NCBI GenBank assembly: GCA_002633005.1
Contig: NMRA01000047.1
Location: forward strand, 1-64,000
Length of the DNA: 64,000 nucleotides
Reading direction: 5' to 3'
Origin: Phoronis australis
Lineage: Eukaryota > Phoronida > Phoronidae
A model generated the notes under the pieces. The model made no database searches, was not told the DNA's origin, and saw nothing but the letters and a program-made list of their open reading frames with translations. The translations under genes and the position numbers were made by a program. Positions within the stretch are counted from its first letter, which is position 1; each line of letters starts with the position of its first letter. This document shows positions 11,486 through 24,439 of the stretch, piece by piece.

Positions 11486-12990
11486 CAGTGCCGTAGGAAA
11501 CGGGGGGGGGAGGGGCACGGGCCCCCCCCAAAAAATTTTCAAGCGTCTCGGTTAAACCGTGGCAACCGATATAGGCGTGGTGCCGGGGACAGCCGAGAAA
11601 AGAAAGACGGATAAGAGAGAAAATTCAAGAGAACATTAAACAAACCTGCATTAGTGCATGGAGTATCTGTTGAGCACCCTGACACTGTCGTTTTGGTCTT
11701 CGCTTTTGCATCACCTGTCGTCCAAACGCACGCATGTATTTCGAAAAATCGAAAAAATTTGTAAAGCGAAGCTTTTGCGGAGCGTACTAATTTACTAGAT
11801 GTTTAAATTCAGTAAGTCAATTTTGCGAATGCAAAACTATATTTTTCTAGAGGCCCCTCTCTGGCAAGGGATAACGGAGACAACCTTCGCTTTATATTTT
11901 TTTTTCTCGAAACTGTATATCGCTTGAGAAAAATTGATGACCTGACAGATAACAACAATTGTTGCGCACTTCCTGATGTTTGAAAATATATATTTTTTCA
12001 TATTTAGGAGTCCTCGCCCTTGAAGGAGGCCATTTATGACATTCAAGTGGCCACCTTTTTGTGTTTTTATTGACAAATTCTTTCTTGGCCGCTCACGGAG
12101 AGAAGGCCCAATGTTGGAATCGATTACCTCTATGTTCCTGTTTTTTGTGAAATTATGATTTCATTTTTGAAGGAGGTCACTCCCTGCATCGTTTTGGAAC
12201 CACACGACGGTGAAATGAACTGTCACTTTTTTCCCAGCTTAATGATGTTTAGCCTTTCAACTTAAGGTGTCCCATTTCAGACGGTGCCCTCTCTCGGTGG
12301 AGTAGTTCGGGGTAAATTTCCCTTTGTCCCTCTATATACATGTATATCTGCGCGTGCAGGACAAGTGTACACATGGACTATATCTGCGCGTGCACGACAG
12401 GTGCACACAAGCACTAAGTCTTCCCGTGCACGACAGGTGTACACAATCAATTACTTTTGAAAAATTTATTACAAATGACTCTTTAAAATAGATTAATTTC
12501 GACTATTTCTAAGAATGGTATGACATGTTATAAGATGTTGATAAGAATTAATATTAACTAATGGTGTAATATTAGATCTAAGTTTTTTCATCAGTCCTAG
12601 TAATTTATACGAATTCTTGTCACTGACCAAAAACGATCCTAATCAGACTGATATATGTGAGCGATGATCAGTCTCATCAGAATTCATATCAACCAAAATG
12701 GAGGTGCAAGATTTTTACACAAGCATTACTTATTCTAAGTTTAGAAAATATGGTTAAGACAGTGAAGAATACGAACGATCAAGTTCGTTAAGATTGACGG
12801 TAAATATAAAGGGCAAAAGTAAACCTTTGAACTAGCAAGGAGCAATGTATAATGCATACAGAAACATGCAACAGTCAGGGCAAGGACTTCTGTGTACATC
12901 CTGAGGGGCGCACCTGTAGCTAGGATGGAGGGAGATTTGTCTCGGGCGGAACCCTCTTCGGAGGGGAGGAGGGGGGAGGGAGAGGCGACA
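11486..12990. mobile_element. Inserted sequence beginning CAGTGCCGTAGG in copy A
   Basis: Copy A departs from copy B exactly at 11486 with CAGTGCCGTAGGAAACGG followed by G and C runs, a start typical of hAT-like non-autonomous elements. The right boundary is not resolved; a similar GTAGCTAGGATGGAGG motif occurs near 12915. The interior contains three near repeats of a TGCACGACAGGTG-type motif at 12350-12450. No protein can be assigned. Confidence 0.35.
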
Positions 12991-13167
12991 CAACAACCTG
13001 AGTTTGGTTAATTAGACAATACAGACGAATTGCACTGCAGTTTTTGCAGTTTAAACATCTTTAAAAATAACTGCTTTCAGTTATTGAGAATGGTAATCAC
13101 TATGTATAAGCATTTTCAATATTTTTGAGAGCGGAATAGGGCCCCAAAATCGAGGGATTGAGGGCCC

Positions 13168-13499
13168 TAGTCATGAAAACACAGCCTGGCTGGCCGAAGA
13201 TGCTCCGGTCGTTGCTATAATGCTCGGCAACTGCGATGCAACAAAATATGATCTATGCCTTTTCGAAAACATTTATAAATTTTAAACGGACATATTTACC
13301 TTCGCCGCGGCGTATGGCAACTACCCAAAGCTTCTGAATCTCAACGTCCTAAGGGATTGTAAAACAGACAGTTGAGTTTCCGTATTTTTTCTAGCCGAGC
13401 ATCGCGCAGAATACAACCAGTATATGCTGATAAGCCAACAGAGCTATCGTGGCGAGCCTCGTTTTGGAACGCGCCTCCTGTCGGCGTGAATTAGGTCTA
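13168..13499 (+). repeat. Half copy of the TAGACCC-ended TIR element
   Basis: Matches 58480-58811 in the same orientation, beginning AGTCATGAAAACACAGCCTG and ending with GGCGTGAATTAGGTCTA, a slightly decayed form of the terminal inverted repeat at 58796-58811. Only this right half is present here. Confidence 0.75.
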
Positions 13500-13929
13500 T
13501 ACATGTATGCCCGCCGAGTAATGGAATTTTTATTGATATTTCAAGATAAAGAAACGGCTATGGTGTCACGTTCATTGGTGGATAAGGGGGGGGGGTAGCG
13601 AAAGGCCCTGAGGACTCACCCCGCGGGCGACTCAAAGTCGCCGCCAGCATATCGTTTCTGGGCGTTACGCTCCAATTATATAATTGAGACCACGTGGAAT
13701 GCACGAGGACTTTTGCCTTCGAAAATGTGCTGTTAGACCCTGTTTCTCCGACATCCAAGATTCGCCACTGCAGACTCTATGCAAATACCCACTCGTGAGT
13801 CAAAAAATATGCCTACATGTACATGTTTGTGAGTCAGGTTTTGCGAGTTCAATGCACTTTTAAAATTCAGCGCTCAAGACGATAAGATGGGCTTTTGGCA
13901 CCTACTTACCTCTAATTTTATCACTACAG

Positions 13930-16900
13930 CACTGTAGAATTAAGGGGAATTTTATCTTGCGTTACCAACTCGGTAGTTACCATGAAAAATTTGCAACATT
14001 AAACTAAGTGTTCCTAGCTTGTTCAGGTTGTTGTTCGTTGAATAAGCACAATTTCAAGAAATAGAGCTTTGCCTGCTTTACAGAGCTTTAGGGAATTTTG
14101 AAAGATGGAGAAAGTGATTTAAAATTATTTGAAATCCTGAAGAAATTTAACTCTGTAGATTACGGAATAATGTAAAAAACTATTAACAAGTTTCCTATTC
14201 CGACTATTGACTCTTCGGACTATAGATCCTGTTGTTTTCGGACTATAGACCCTTTAGACTGTAGACAACATTTCATTTCTATTGACAGTTTTGATTTTTT
14301 TCAGATGAGAATGTTGTCAATCCATTCAGTTCAGTGACAATGACGCAGATGAAGGTAGAATTTGGTGCTTGTTTTCTCAGAGTAGGGAAGCATGCAACTT
14401 CACATGGGTGAATTAGGAAGGGGTGTGAGTTTCACATAAATGAAGTATTATGGGAAATATACATATACATTTTCGCAGATTCTACACATTTCTGCAAGGT
14501 TTTCGCAATTTTATTTTTTTAAACTCGTTAGTGCGAGGTCATAATTAATGGCTACTTTGATTTAATACTTTCATAAGGTAACTACAGAGGCTTTATGATT
14601 CTTATTCCGTTAACATATATCCTGTTTTTCAGACATACATCAACTAGCATTGTAAAACATTGCACATTTCGTTATTTGCAACAGTTTTCTTCCCAACATA
14701 TTTATTGTTTACTAGTTGAACCATTTAACGTTATTGTAGCAGAATAAAAACTTTCAAACTCATGTTAATGGAAATTTAGAAGACCCATTTAAACAAGCCT
14801 AACAAGGGAATGCAAATGTAAAGGTGCAGCATAGGTCACTGCATTTATAACTTGTTTCAGATGAAGAAGTGAGGGAGGCCGTTTTCGTCACAAGGTGTTC
14901 TCAGTTCTGCTAAAATAATCAAGAATTTTCTGATACATTGTCTGAAAGGTTTGTCATGTAATTAAAATTACTTGTTTTTCAAATTGTATCACACAATATC
15001 TTTATAAATTCAAAATTTATTTCTTGCTGATGTCAAGCATACGGTAATACCTTTTCAGCTATTGTTTCTTTTTTGTTTTGTGATGTTTTTACGAAATGTG
15101 ATGAGATGGGGTTGGTCGATCCTGTATTCCGGAGGACCTTTGATAGTTTCTAGTGCAAAGGAACTTCAGTTCGAAGGACCGTCAGTCTGAAAGTGATCTG
15201 GGTGATGACATTACAACAGAGTTTATACAAGACTGCTGTTTTAGTACATTTGAGCACAATTAAGAATTATTCTGCACGCAAATGATAACGACTTGGTTTT
15301 GAAAATGCAGGGCTCTTTCGGCATTTTTCTCTTTCCATCCTAGCCCTGCCACCCACCAACTGTGGTCATGGCAATATAGTTACCTGACAATTTTTCATGC
15401 TTGCTAATCAGGCTTATTGTTAAATGTAATGCTCAACGAACCAATCAGACCAATAGCTCTTCCGACCAAGGACACTTCAGAAAATCAAAAGGATCCCAAA
15501 CCCGGTTTTGACCTATCAACAAATACAAAAACGACACTTTACTATCCAGTTTTCTGGAACAAAATAACGGCCTGTAACTCTCGGCAACTCTGAAAAGTTC
15601 GGAAAATTTTAAAACTTTTGAAAGTCTGCTAAATGGCCAAGCGCGACCTTAGCTTTAGAGAATTACACGCAACTTTGGGAAAAGACTACCCACCAAGGAC
15701 CAAAAGGCGAGATAGGGGGTACGAGGTTTTAGTAAATTCCAGCACTTTCAAGATTGACGCCAATGATGCATGAGCAGATGACAGGAACAGGACTGGTTGA
15801 AATCCAAAAAACATTGTTTAGTGTCCTTTTTAACTGAAGTCAGATTTTCACAAACAAACAAAGCACAAATTTTTCGGGTTAACACTCTTTAGAATAAAAG
15901 TCCTTTGGTCTTGAGACCACAAACCTACAAAAAAGAAAGTAGTAATAAGAAAAATGCCCCTGAATTCACAAACCCATAAGGCCACTGCTCCTAAAATGTC
16001 TTTTCGACTAACTCCCCTTTGGACTATCGACCTGCAGGAATGCTAAAGGGGACACACACAGATTTGAACTACAAACAAATCACAAAAGTATTGCTATTAT
16101 TATAATTGTTAATGTCATATTTATTGTTTGTGTAAAAGATGTAGTATATTTTAGTAAGAATATAGGATCCATATCTTTGGTCCAGAGGTCCAGCGTTAGC
16201 CCCAATCCTTAGTGCGACAATAAAAATTGGTTGCTCTAATGTATAATCCTCATAGCTAAATTCATAATCCACTGGTGACAAATAGTTCACCATATAAACG
16301 AGACGCACGCGTTAAGTATAACTAAAGATTCCATACCTAAATATATACCTCACAGTAATGAAAGCTTTTGCAATGTGTGCAAAGATACCTGTCAAATGAT
16401 TGAAGCTCTACTCTTAGAAAATTGTGAAAAATGTAAAAAATCCTGAAACTATGTAGATACCTGTCCAGCCTAAGTTTAATAAAATATACAAAAAATGCCT
16501 GTAATTCTCTAAAATTAATTCTTAGACACTCTAACAAAAGCTGTTTAATGACAGCTTTCACAATGCAATTATTATGTAAAAGAGCATCCGGCTCAATCTT
16601 CAAACTTTTTTTATAGCAAAATGTATGTTTAAAAACTCCAATTATATTTTCAGGTGATGCACTGAATAAACGCCAACTAGAGTATTTAGTCTTCTAGGGT
16701 AAAGGAAAATTTCCCAAACTATGCAATGATGCTGAAAGTGATGACGACAATACTACAGTCTCCATGGAGATGGGAAAAGAGTCAGCGGGATCTGTTTGTG
16801 ATGCTCAAAGTGATGGTGGCAGGACATTTAATAAGGGCGTAGCAAAGTTAACAGGATCTGCCCTTGATAATGAGAGTGACAATCAATATCACAATTATGT

Positions 16901-17100
16901 TTTTTGTGTCATAAGCTATATAGCGTCGCCTTCATTCCCTGGGGTCTTCATCATTACCATCATCACTTCATCCACAGCCTTTCACAACCTGAGTTTTGTT
17001 AACACAGACAAATGGCATTGCAGTTTTTGCAGTTAAAACATCTTTAAAAATGACTGCTTTCAGTTATTGAGATTGGTAATCACTATGTGTAAGATATTTT
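13930..17100. repeat. Segmental duplication, copy B (decayed)
   Basis: Partner of 10020-13130. It lacks the CAGTGCCG insertion: the sequence reads straight through at 15409-15410. Exon-like segments conserved with copy A carry stops and frameshifts here. Confidence 0.8.
16652..17036 (+). pseudogene. Acidic-repeat exon remnant
   Basis: After a TATTTTCAG acceptor-like site, one frame stays open to the TAA at 17034-17036 apart from a single TAG near 16695. The open part from 16764 is 90 codons. It contains spaced acidic motifs (NDAESDDD, CDAQSDGG, DNESDN), resembling the acidic exon at 10416. The last ~55 bases overlap the block shared with 12993-13110. Probably part of the same dead gene; no domain recognised. 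Confidence 0.25.
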
Positions 17101-17689
17101 GTATGAAGAAAGCAAACACGATTTAATCTAAAACTGTCAATTTTTCTTTAATTAAATTTTAGTCATAATTATTACTAAGATGGTCGGATTCTAAAATTGT
17201 GGTGACTGGAAGCCTGCTAAGATACGTGTGATGCACAGGATGAAACTGTTTGTACATGTTTATCACAAGCAATGTTTCTATGGATGTACATGTATCCTCT
17301 ATTTTTGGTGTCCATCATTTGATTTTAAAGATAATTTGAGTATTTATAGTTCACTACGTACCAGATCAATAAATGATTAAATTTTAATCTGCGAGAGTTT
17401 TTGTTGGCGAATTAAGAAAGAATGTCATTCACGATGGTGTCGATGTATTTGTAGAAGTGTATTTTTATCAACGGTATCAACATACACCGTAGAGCCTGGC
17501 AGAGATTGTGTCATCTGTTCACATTTCAGAATAATGAACAGATAAAAGCATAATACATTTCTAAGTTTGAAAGTGGTAAAATTTGTTGTGAACGCATGCA
17601 CGTTATTTCACTGGCCTTTGAAGGAGTGTATTTTTGGCACATAAAGACATTAACCGAATGTCACACATATATATAGTTACGGGGCTTGT

Positions 17690-17885
17690 AAATTAGGTGG
17701 ATTGTAAGAACAGTGGAAAACCGGGATATATAATATACTGAGGCATATATCTAATGGGACATATATACTTGCGGGCTATATATTGTACTGGGGCATATAC
17801 CTAGTAAGGTATATATAATTACGGGATATATATTGTTCCGGGGCATATACCCAATGGTTGTGGGCTATATATTATATATATACTC
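17690..17885. repeat. Degenerate ATATATA-rich tandem repeat
   Basis: About four loosely conserved units of 45-60 bp built on GGGMTATATATT and GGGGCATATACC, ending in an alternating TA run. It has strong self-pairing potential but no recognisable function. Confidence 0.6.
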
Positions 17886-17927
17886 ATTTTCCAACCGCTG
17901 CCCATAATAACGACATTTTTGCAAAGC

Positions 17928-18086
17928 CAGAGGCGGATCTAGAATAGCTTTAAAAGAGTGGTCGGATCAAGGATTTTTTAAAAGGGCGTCTAAGTCAAGA
18001 ATTTGAAAATTCTAGATTCGATATGATCACTAAAATCAAGGGAAAATAAGGGGCCGGACCCCTTGACCCCCCTGGATCCGTCTTTG
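17928..18086. mobile_element. hAT-type MITE
   Basis: Begins CAGAGGCGGATCTAG and ends CCTGGATCCGTCTTTG, imperfect inverted ends of the common CAGNGGCGGATCYAGG type. The size (159 bp) and absence of coding sequence fit a MITE. No clean 8 bp target duplication is visible. Confidence 0.6.
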
Positions 18087-18089
18087 AAA

Positions 18090-21000
18090 GCAGATAATCA
18101 TCAGTCTACAGGCTGGGTCTCCACACAAGGCATTTGAAGGGATTGAATACAAAGGGGCATTACGCTAGTTTGTCATCCATTATTCTGAACAATGCCAAAA
18201 TTCTTTAGCGATTGAACAGTCCAAAAATAAAGTTAAAGCTCTTTTCTTCTTTTTGCTCACAGAAAAAGCACAAGGGTGATCGTTGAACATTAATTTTATA
18301 CAAATAAGAGTTTGTATATGATTAATGCTAAATTGAATCTACGTCATGACGGCGTTTTCCCATTGCTCCCAACTTGTTCTTTTCTATAGCCCAACAACAA
18401 GTTGGGAATATGACCCCTGTAGCCAATATCTTACACGACTGATTAACGCCTTTCTGGCATTTATGGTTGGAGGGCCAGCTCTCTTTTGTTCGATAATTGC
18501 TCTAATCACCGATTAGATCGTATCTAGTCTATTTGAGCTGTGCTGCTAACAATGAAAAATAAATTATAACATATTTGAACATAAACCAATAGCATTATTT
18601 TCTGAATTCCTCGTCAAATACTGATCATGCTTAGTTTTTCAATGACCAGAATCGCCCAACTACAACGGAAGATAAGACAATCTATTTTGTCCAAACGTAT
18701 TACCAACGCATTGTTGTTGATGAAAACCTCTATCCGGTGTTGAAAGTAGTTCAGCCACGTTTCAGTAACCCTTTGAAGCCTTTGAGATAGTTGGCCTGCA
18801 TATTGTCCTACGGGACAAAATACTGTAATGGGCAGTTATCAAAGGAGCTAGATGTTATCACACGCTCACAACCCCTCACATCTGGAAAAGTCACTGAACG
18901 GCAGAACGCCGTAATGTTCAACATCAGGGCCAAGTTGCATAAAAGTTATACGGCGTATAGCAACCATGACGTCGCATTATCACGCGTCACACTGTTATTG
19001 TTGAGCAATAAACCTGACGTCATGCAACAATCAAAGTTCTGTAGCCCAGGAGTATCACAGTAAACTTTAGTGACACATTATATGTTGTGGAGAAGCAAGT
19101 TTACTTCTTGTTCCCATTTCTATTCGGCAAAGGGCTTGACATGTAATTTGTGAATGAATATTTCATAAATTGTACCCATCCCTTTATGTTTAGAAGAGAT
19201 GCGAAAAAATATCCTGGAAACCCCTATATGACTGCAATACTCGCTGTTTCTCAGACGTTACTAAGATATTTTATTTTGTTTTATGCTTTTGTAAATTATT
19301 ATCTTGTTAATGTGTTCTCTTTATTACCGTATGATTTTAGTTTTGTTTTTTGTTTTCTTTACTTTTCGTGTTTTTGTTCAATGTGTTTCATTTAAGTAAG
19401 TCATTCTTTTATAATTTAAAGTCTGGATACAATGGTTCGCTTTCTGGGCTAAATACTTTGTTGTATTTTAATGTATTGTCATTTATTTGTGTAGCAACTA
19501 AATGTCAGGATTAAAATACGGAACTTCGAATTATGCAGAAATTAGCGGGGAGGGAATTCATAAAAATTGTGCGCTTTGTGACAAGTTTTTGCAAATTAGT
19601 ACAATGTTAGAAATAGGTAAAACATGGATGAAAGTGAATTTGCGCAAAAAATCGTTATATTAATAAGAACGACACAACTTCAATTAATAATTTAAATATC
19701 ATATGATTTGGAGCTTGCTATAGTCTGATATAGTGTACCTCGCTACATGCTGTGCATGATCTTATCGACAAGTCTGTATTCAGCCAAATATCAAAACTGT
19801 CGATTTCCACTCAATAAAAGTATATATTTTCTGAAAGGAAAAAGCCGCCTGCCGGATTTTGATATCCAGCTCAATACCAAACTCATTAAATGAATCACGT
19901 GACCATGTCTTTTCAGTAACATCTAGCAAAAATGGTCATTCAAAGCGAATCAACGGTAACAATAACACGAGCAGATCTCTTTTAATATAAATGTTCAAAG
20001 TGAAATCTCTAAAATCCTGTCGCAGTTTTCTGAATTACGATTTCGTTTTTGTTTAAATCAACTTTTAAGATTTACACAAAAATGCTAAATTCCTATCATG
20101 CAAAAGTGGAACACTTGAACAGCAATTTGAACAACACCTCCTAACAGCATCTTGGGGAAAAGTACTAAAAGCTTCACATGAGACCATTTTTGAATTGAAA
20201 TTAACCAAATTTGGACATTTTCCAAGAGTGCTACATCACCTTAACATTTAACCGTAAAAGATCATGTGCGCGTAAGTTGTCACTCAGATAACCAGCCGCT
20301 TTTAAAACGGTCCAGAGAACGTTTGTAACTCATTGTTGGAGTTAGTGACTCAAACAAATAGATACGCACCTAACTTTCGTCCCTGTTCACAAAGTTTGCT
20401 ATAAGCATTATACGTGGATGTTGAAACAAGGACTGTGCAAACTGAATTTAAATAAGACAAACGAACACTCAGTTTCAGATTCTGTAATCCTCTTGGTAAC
20501 TCGACTTCTCAGCACAAATCACAATATACAGCATGAACAATGCGCCATGCATGAGTGAAACACGAGTGGCTTCACTTGAAAAGCTTGGCGTGGACCAGCC
20601 TGATCATCATGGTCCCTGTCTATCTTCATGCATTTTTGCCGCATAACAATGATAATTTTACCAGTGAAAATGTTTCATTTTGGCTCACGTGGGTACCATC
20701 CTGTTATAACTCACATATCAAAGGTCGACGAGTGCACACAATGTGGCACTCTAGCTTGCGCCAGAGTGCACCCCGAAACAAATCCCAAAACCAGGTTGGT
20801 CTGAAATTTCCATACCTATAGCGATTTTCAAAAAGCTTATGGTTTTAAAGGAGAGGTGTTCCTCTCGGCCAAGTAAGGAGAAATACGCGAATGTTTTTAA
20901 CTTTTTTATTTTTTAGAAGGAACGTGCTATTTTTAGCACTGATTGGAAACACAGGATTCTAGACTCGCGAAAAAGATGAAGATTTACGAGATTGTTTTTA

Positions 21001-22500
21001 AGTAAATATAAGTTTAAACTAATTTATTGTACGTTAACTCTAATACAGCTCCACTATGGCATTTGGGGTTTTAACTAGTGCAACAGAAACAATGATACAG
21101 AAACACGCACTTCGTCACATGAATCACAACAAACTTCATGCTCACACAAAAACCCTTATGCTTGTCGAAATGCAATGCCAAGTCCGCTTTAAAATGACTT
21201 AAAAAACTTTTAATGGGACCGCACAGCTTTCCTTCTATCACCGCTTCCCATATTAAAAACATTTTTGACAACAATAAGTAAAGAACAGTTTGTTTCAAAA
21301 CCCTTGCACATTTCAGCTAGTATATCGCAACAACTCCACACTTGAGGCTGTCTGCACTGCAATCCACAAACTTGTCTGAGGTACTTTATTATAAAGTTAA
21401 CTGAAACAGTTAAGAAATTAATTAATTAACCATCAATCTTTCTACAAAAACTAAAAACCCGCGCACTGCAGAGACATAGTATGCAAAACACAAAACTAAT
21501 AATCCTGCTAGTGACGTCATTACAGTCGCTTACTGCTTTTGCCATCTGTTTGCTTTTTTCAGAATTTCATGTTTCAGAATTAGCTGAACTTTTTTTCTTA
21601 CAAAGGTGGCTTTCATACAAACGGCCCCAAAACCTTTGTCCATATTTTGTATTTTTCTGTTGTTATGAAAGAAAACGTATCAAATATATATTAGTCTCCT
21701 AGCCATTGTTGCGCAATCAAGATGGTTAAATGAGAGGAAATTGCTTATTAAACTATCTGCCGTTCTGTTTTTCTGTAACTGCGCAATAATGTCGACCAAA
21801 TTATCTAGGGCAAAGCATGGGTATTGTATAAAATTAAGAAACATTCTTTACAATGTCTCAGCAGAAACGATGTACACTTACTTGGAGCTGTTTCGGCGTC
21901 AGTTGGACACAGAGTGGCATTATTGACTGATTTTAATTCTACTTGCATCATGGCGGCATGAAAGCATTCTACGGTGACTGTAAAAGGCCAACACTTTTTT
22001 CTCCAGAGCTGTCGCAATCACCAATAACTTTATCAATAGAAATAGTAAGTCAATCGGTGGAGATAATTAACCCAATCTGTGGAGTCCTTTTACAGATACT
22101 ATAGCATTTACACCTATGATGGCGTTATGATGCCCACGCCAGGAAACTAACATGAGGAATCCTTAAGTAAACTAGGGGTCCCGTAATCCCACTTAGCGCG
22201 TCCATTGTTTATGTACATACTGGCTTAGGTTTTAGGTGAAGAACGACGACATAGGTTTGGATGTAATCCTTGTACAGGTAACATGTCTCGCCAGGCTATC
22301 AATATTCCCACACCGCTTCAGCCTAGAACGTCTGATTAGAAGACAGACCAGACGCAAGGAATAACAAAGACGTGGACCGCCCGTATTAAAGCAACCGTCG
22401 CAAAATGGCCCGCCATGATTTGCTGTAACGGAAGGTCGACAAAGAATTGCTGCGGCCTGACTTGCTACAATTTTACAATAAAATCTGGTTGCTGCAACAA
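18090..22500. other. No recognisable gene
   Basis: AT-rich sequence with only short, composition-driven open frames (up to 90 codons at 18791-19063). A 12 bp inverted repeat (CCCAACTTGTT/AACAAGTTGGG) occurs near 18368-18403. I see no domain, RNA gene or clear transposon end. Confidence 0.35.
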
Positions 22501-22540
22501 TTAAATTGGACCCAATTAACGTCAATGACATGAGTTCAAG

Positions 22541-22762
22541 GGCTTTTGCGGCTACAGCCAGCTCTCGGGTTACTCCCAAGCTAGTCCATACGGGGTGTAC
22601 TGGTATGACCTCATTGCCCAGGTGGTACTCCCAAATTTGCTCAAGCGGTACGACCAAGGCCAATTTGGAGGGTACTCGCGAGGCCAAAGCGGGGGGGAGT
22701 ATTCCTACAGTCAGCTCAGGGGTTTAGAGCGTTTCGAGAGTTACTCTCACAGCTGCAGCTAG
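22541..22762 (+). pseudogene. Low-complexity Tyr/Ser/Gln/Gly-rich stretch
   Basis: One frame reads without a stop from 22541 to the TAG at 22760-22762 and is dominated by GYSQ-type motifs (CGYSQLSGYSQASPYG, FGGYSRGQSGGEYSYSQL). A similar SSGYSY motif recurs in another frame near 22840. This resembles prion-like or structural low-complexity repeats. There is no start codon or splice evidence. The 151-codon minus-strand frame at 22232-22687 overlaps it and looks like a shadow. Confidence 0.22.
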
Positions 22763-22869
22763 CTCGAGGTGCGTTTCCAAAGCTAGTCCAGATGCTATTC
22801 CTAAGGAGTGTGAGAGCTACCCCAAATCAAGCTCGAGTGGGTACTCCTATATTAGGGATAGTCCAGCTT

Positions 22870-23985
22870 GGATAAATATAATACTTTACGTTTGTGTTTC
22901 GATTGCTTATTTGTAATGAATAGACCACTGTCAGTACGCTTAAACAGCATCTTCTATAATTTGCTCTTTTCTCATCTGATCAATATCTTGATAAACTTGT
23001 TGCTGCAATATTTAATCATCCAAACGATCGGTATGCAACATATCGGGCGATATTGCCTCGAGCGTATCACATAAAGATCTGGCTGCTGATGTCGGTTGTA
23101 TGAATTTGCGGCAGAAAAACTGATTCTACGCGAATTTTATATTTTAGGACCTCGCGTTGTTGATCATACCTGTCACTGATTTTACAAATTGTATGGATCT
23201 TCGAACTGCATAGTCTACAGATGACACCACGCTTATCAACGGTAATCATAACCGTATTACAAGCCAGGTCAAATGTAGACACGAGACTTGCTCTCTGCAA
23301 AATGAGCAATTTCCTAAACATAAATAAATCCAAATATACAGTTTTCACGGGTTTGAGATGATGAGAAAGAACACACCAAGGCCCGGAACTGAACTCGAAA
23401 ATATTTCTAGCATTTTTAGTCTACTTTTGTGCTCAAGTTTAGTTTCTATTATTCTATGCTCAAGTACATAATGGCTTGACTGAACAACTGTCTAATCATT
23501 GCTTTGCACTAACTAAAGATTAAAAGTTCGAGTCTAAACTCGTGATTGCACTACATGTAGCTGACTTCCTTCGCGACAGTTTTTCACCTGCGAAAACCAC
23601 TCATATTGACAGAATAGACACCTTCATACCAATAATTAACACCGCAATAGATATCACATTCTCGCTTTGTTTTGCGTGTTCATACGACTCAAATAACTAC
23701 AAAAAATCAACAACGAAAATAAAATCACGGTTAAACAGAGCCAGGCGTTAAATAAAAAAGGGCCCAAATATCAACTAAAGTCAAGTTGCAACATTTCAAA
23801 AGCGTAATAAGTCACCGCAACCCTTATGCACAGTGTTCAACAAGTGTTTGTCCTAGGCTTAACTCCACTAATGATAGAATAAAATCTTTTTCATGTTGCT
23901 CTAGCGTAATAACTATATGTCACATAAAACATTTGGAAATTGAGATTTTTTACGAACTTTTGGCTTAATATGAAATTTTTGCTAG
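22870..23985. other. No recognisable gene
   Basis: Short open frames only (up to 93 codons), AT-rich, with no identifiable repeat end or domain. Confidence 0.35.
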
Positions 23986-23989
23986 TATG

Positions 23990-24390
23990 ATCAACAGATT
24001 AAAGTTACAATTTTCCGACTGTGTTTCCAAAAAAACCCAAAAACACTGTTATTTTGTCCACATGTTTTAATCACTCAGCAAACAGGAGCCAGAAGCCGGT
24101 GACAAGACGACATTCCCAAAACAGATGGAGAAAAGTTTCATTGTGTTCACCACAGAAAGAGCATAAATCACTTGTTTTTTATTTTAATTTGATGCAAATA
24201 ATTATTGGTTGGCAACGCAATTTTGTATCTTTTGTACAAATGACGGGGAGTTTATTTACTTTTCTCCACCATGTATCAGGGTCACTAGAATTTACAATAT
24301 TTATAACAATGCTTATATCTATCTCAGATGGCTACTTGTTTTTATATTTAAAAGCTGTCTGAAGTGACTGTACTATGGTGTTATAAATAT
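23990..24390 (-). pseudogene. L1/Tx1-like LINE relic with zf-RVT motif
   Basis: On the minus strand a Cys/His cluster, CSFCGEHNETFLHLFWEC, matches the zinc-binding motif near the C-terminus of L1/Tx1-type ORF2 proteins and is very like CSFCEHHEETILHLYWEC in the LINE at 59.9 kb. The preceding sequence has the expected DTKLR-type segment but with frameshifts and stops. The plus-strand frame at 24021-24362 is its antisense shadow. Confidence 0.65.
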
Positions 24391-24439
24391 AAAATCTTGA
24401 GAGCAATACAAGTACGCACCTCGCCCAGAACTCCCTGGG

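Larger units (their letters stand above)
10020..13130. repeat. Segmental duplication, copy A
   Basis: Matches 13930-17100 in the same order and orientation: 10056-11485 with about 13940-15409, and 12993-13110 with about 16983-17095, at an offset of 3.88-3.99 kb. Identity is high enough to read by eye, but there are many substitutions and small indels, so the duplication is old. Similarity stops abruptly at 11485, where a CAGTGCCGTAGG element end begins, and I could not see it between there and 12993. Confidence 0.8.

Noticed and set aside
22232-22687. 151-codon minus-strand open frame
   Set aside because: It overlaps the plus-strand YSQ-rich stretch, has irregular composition, no recognisable domain and no splice or promoter context. 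Treated as an antisense shadow.
24021-24362. 113-codon plus-strand open frame
   Set aside because: The opposite strand encodes the zf-RVT motif of a LINE relic, so this frame is its antisense.
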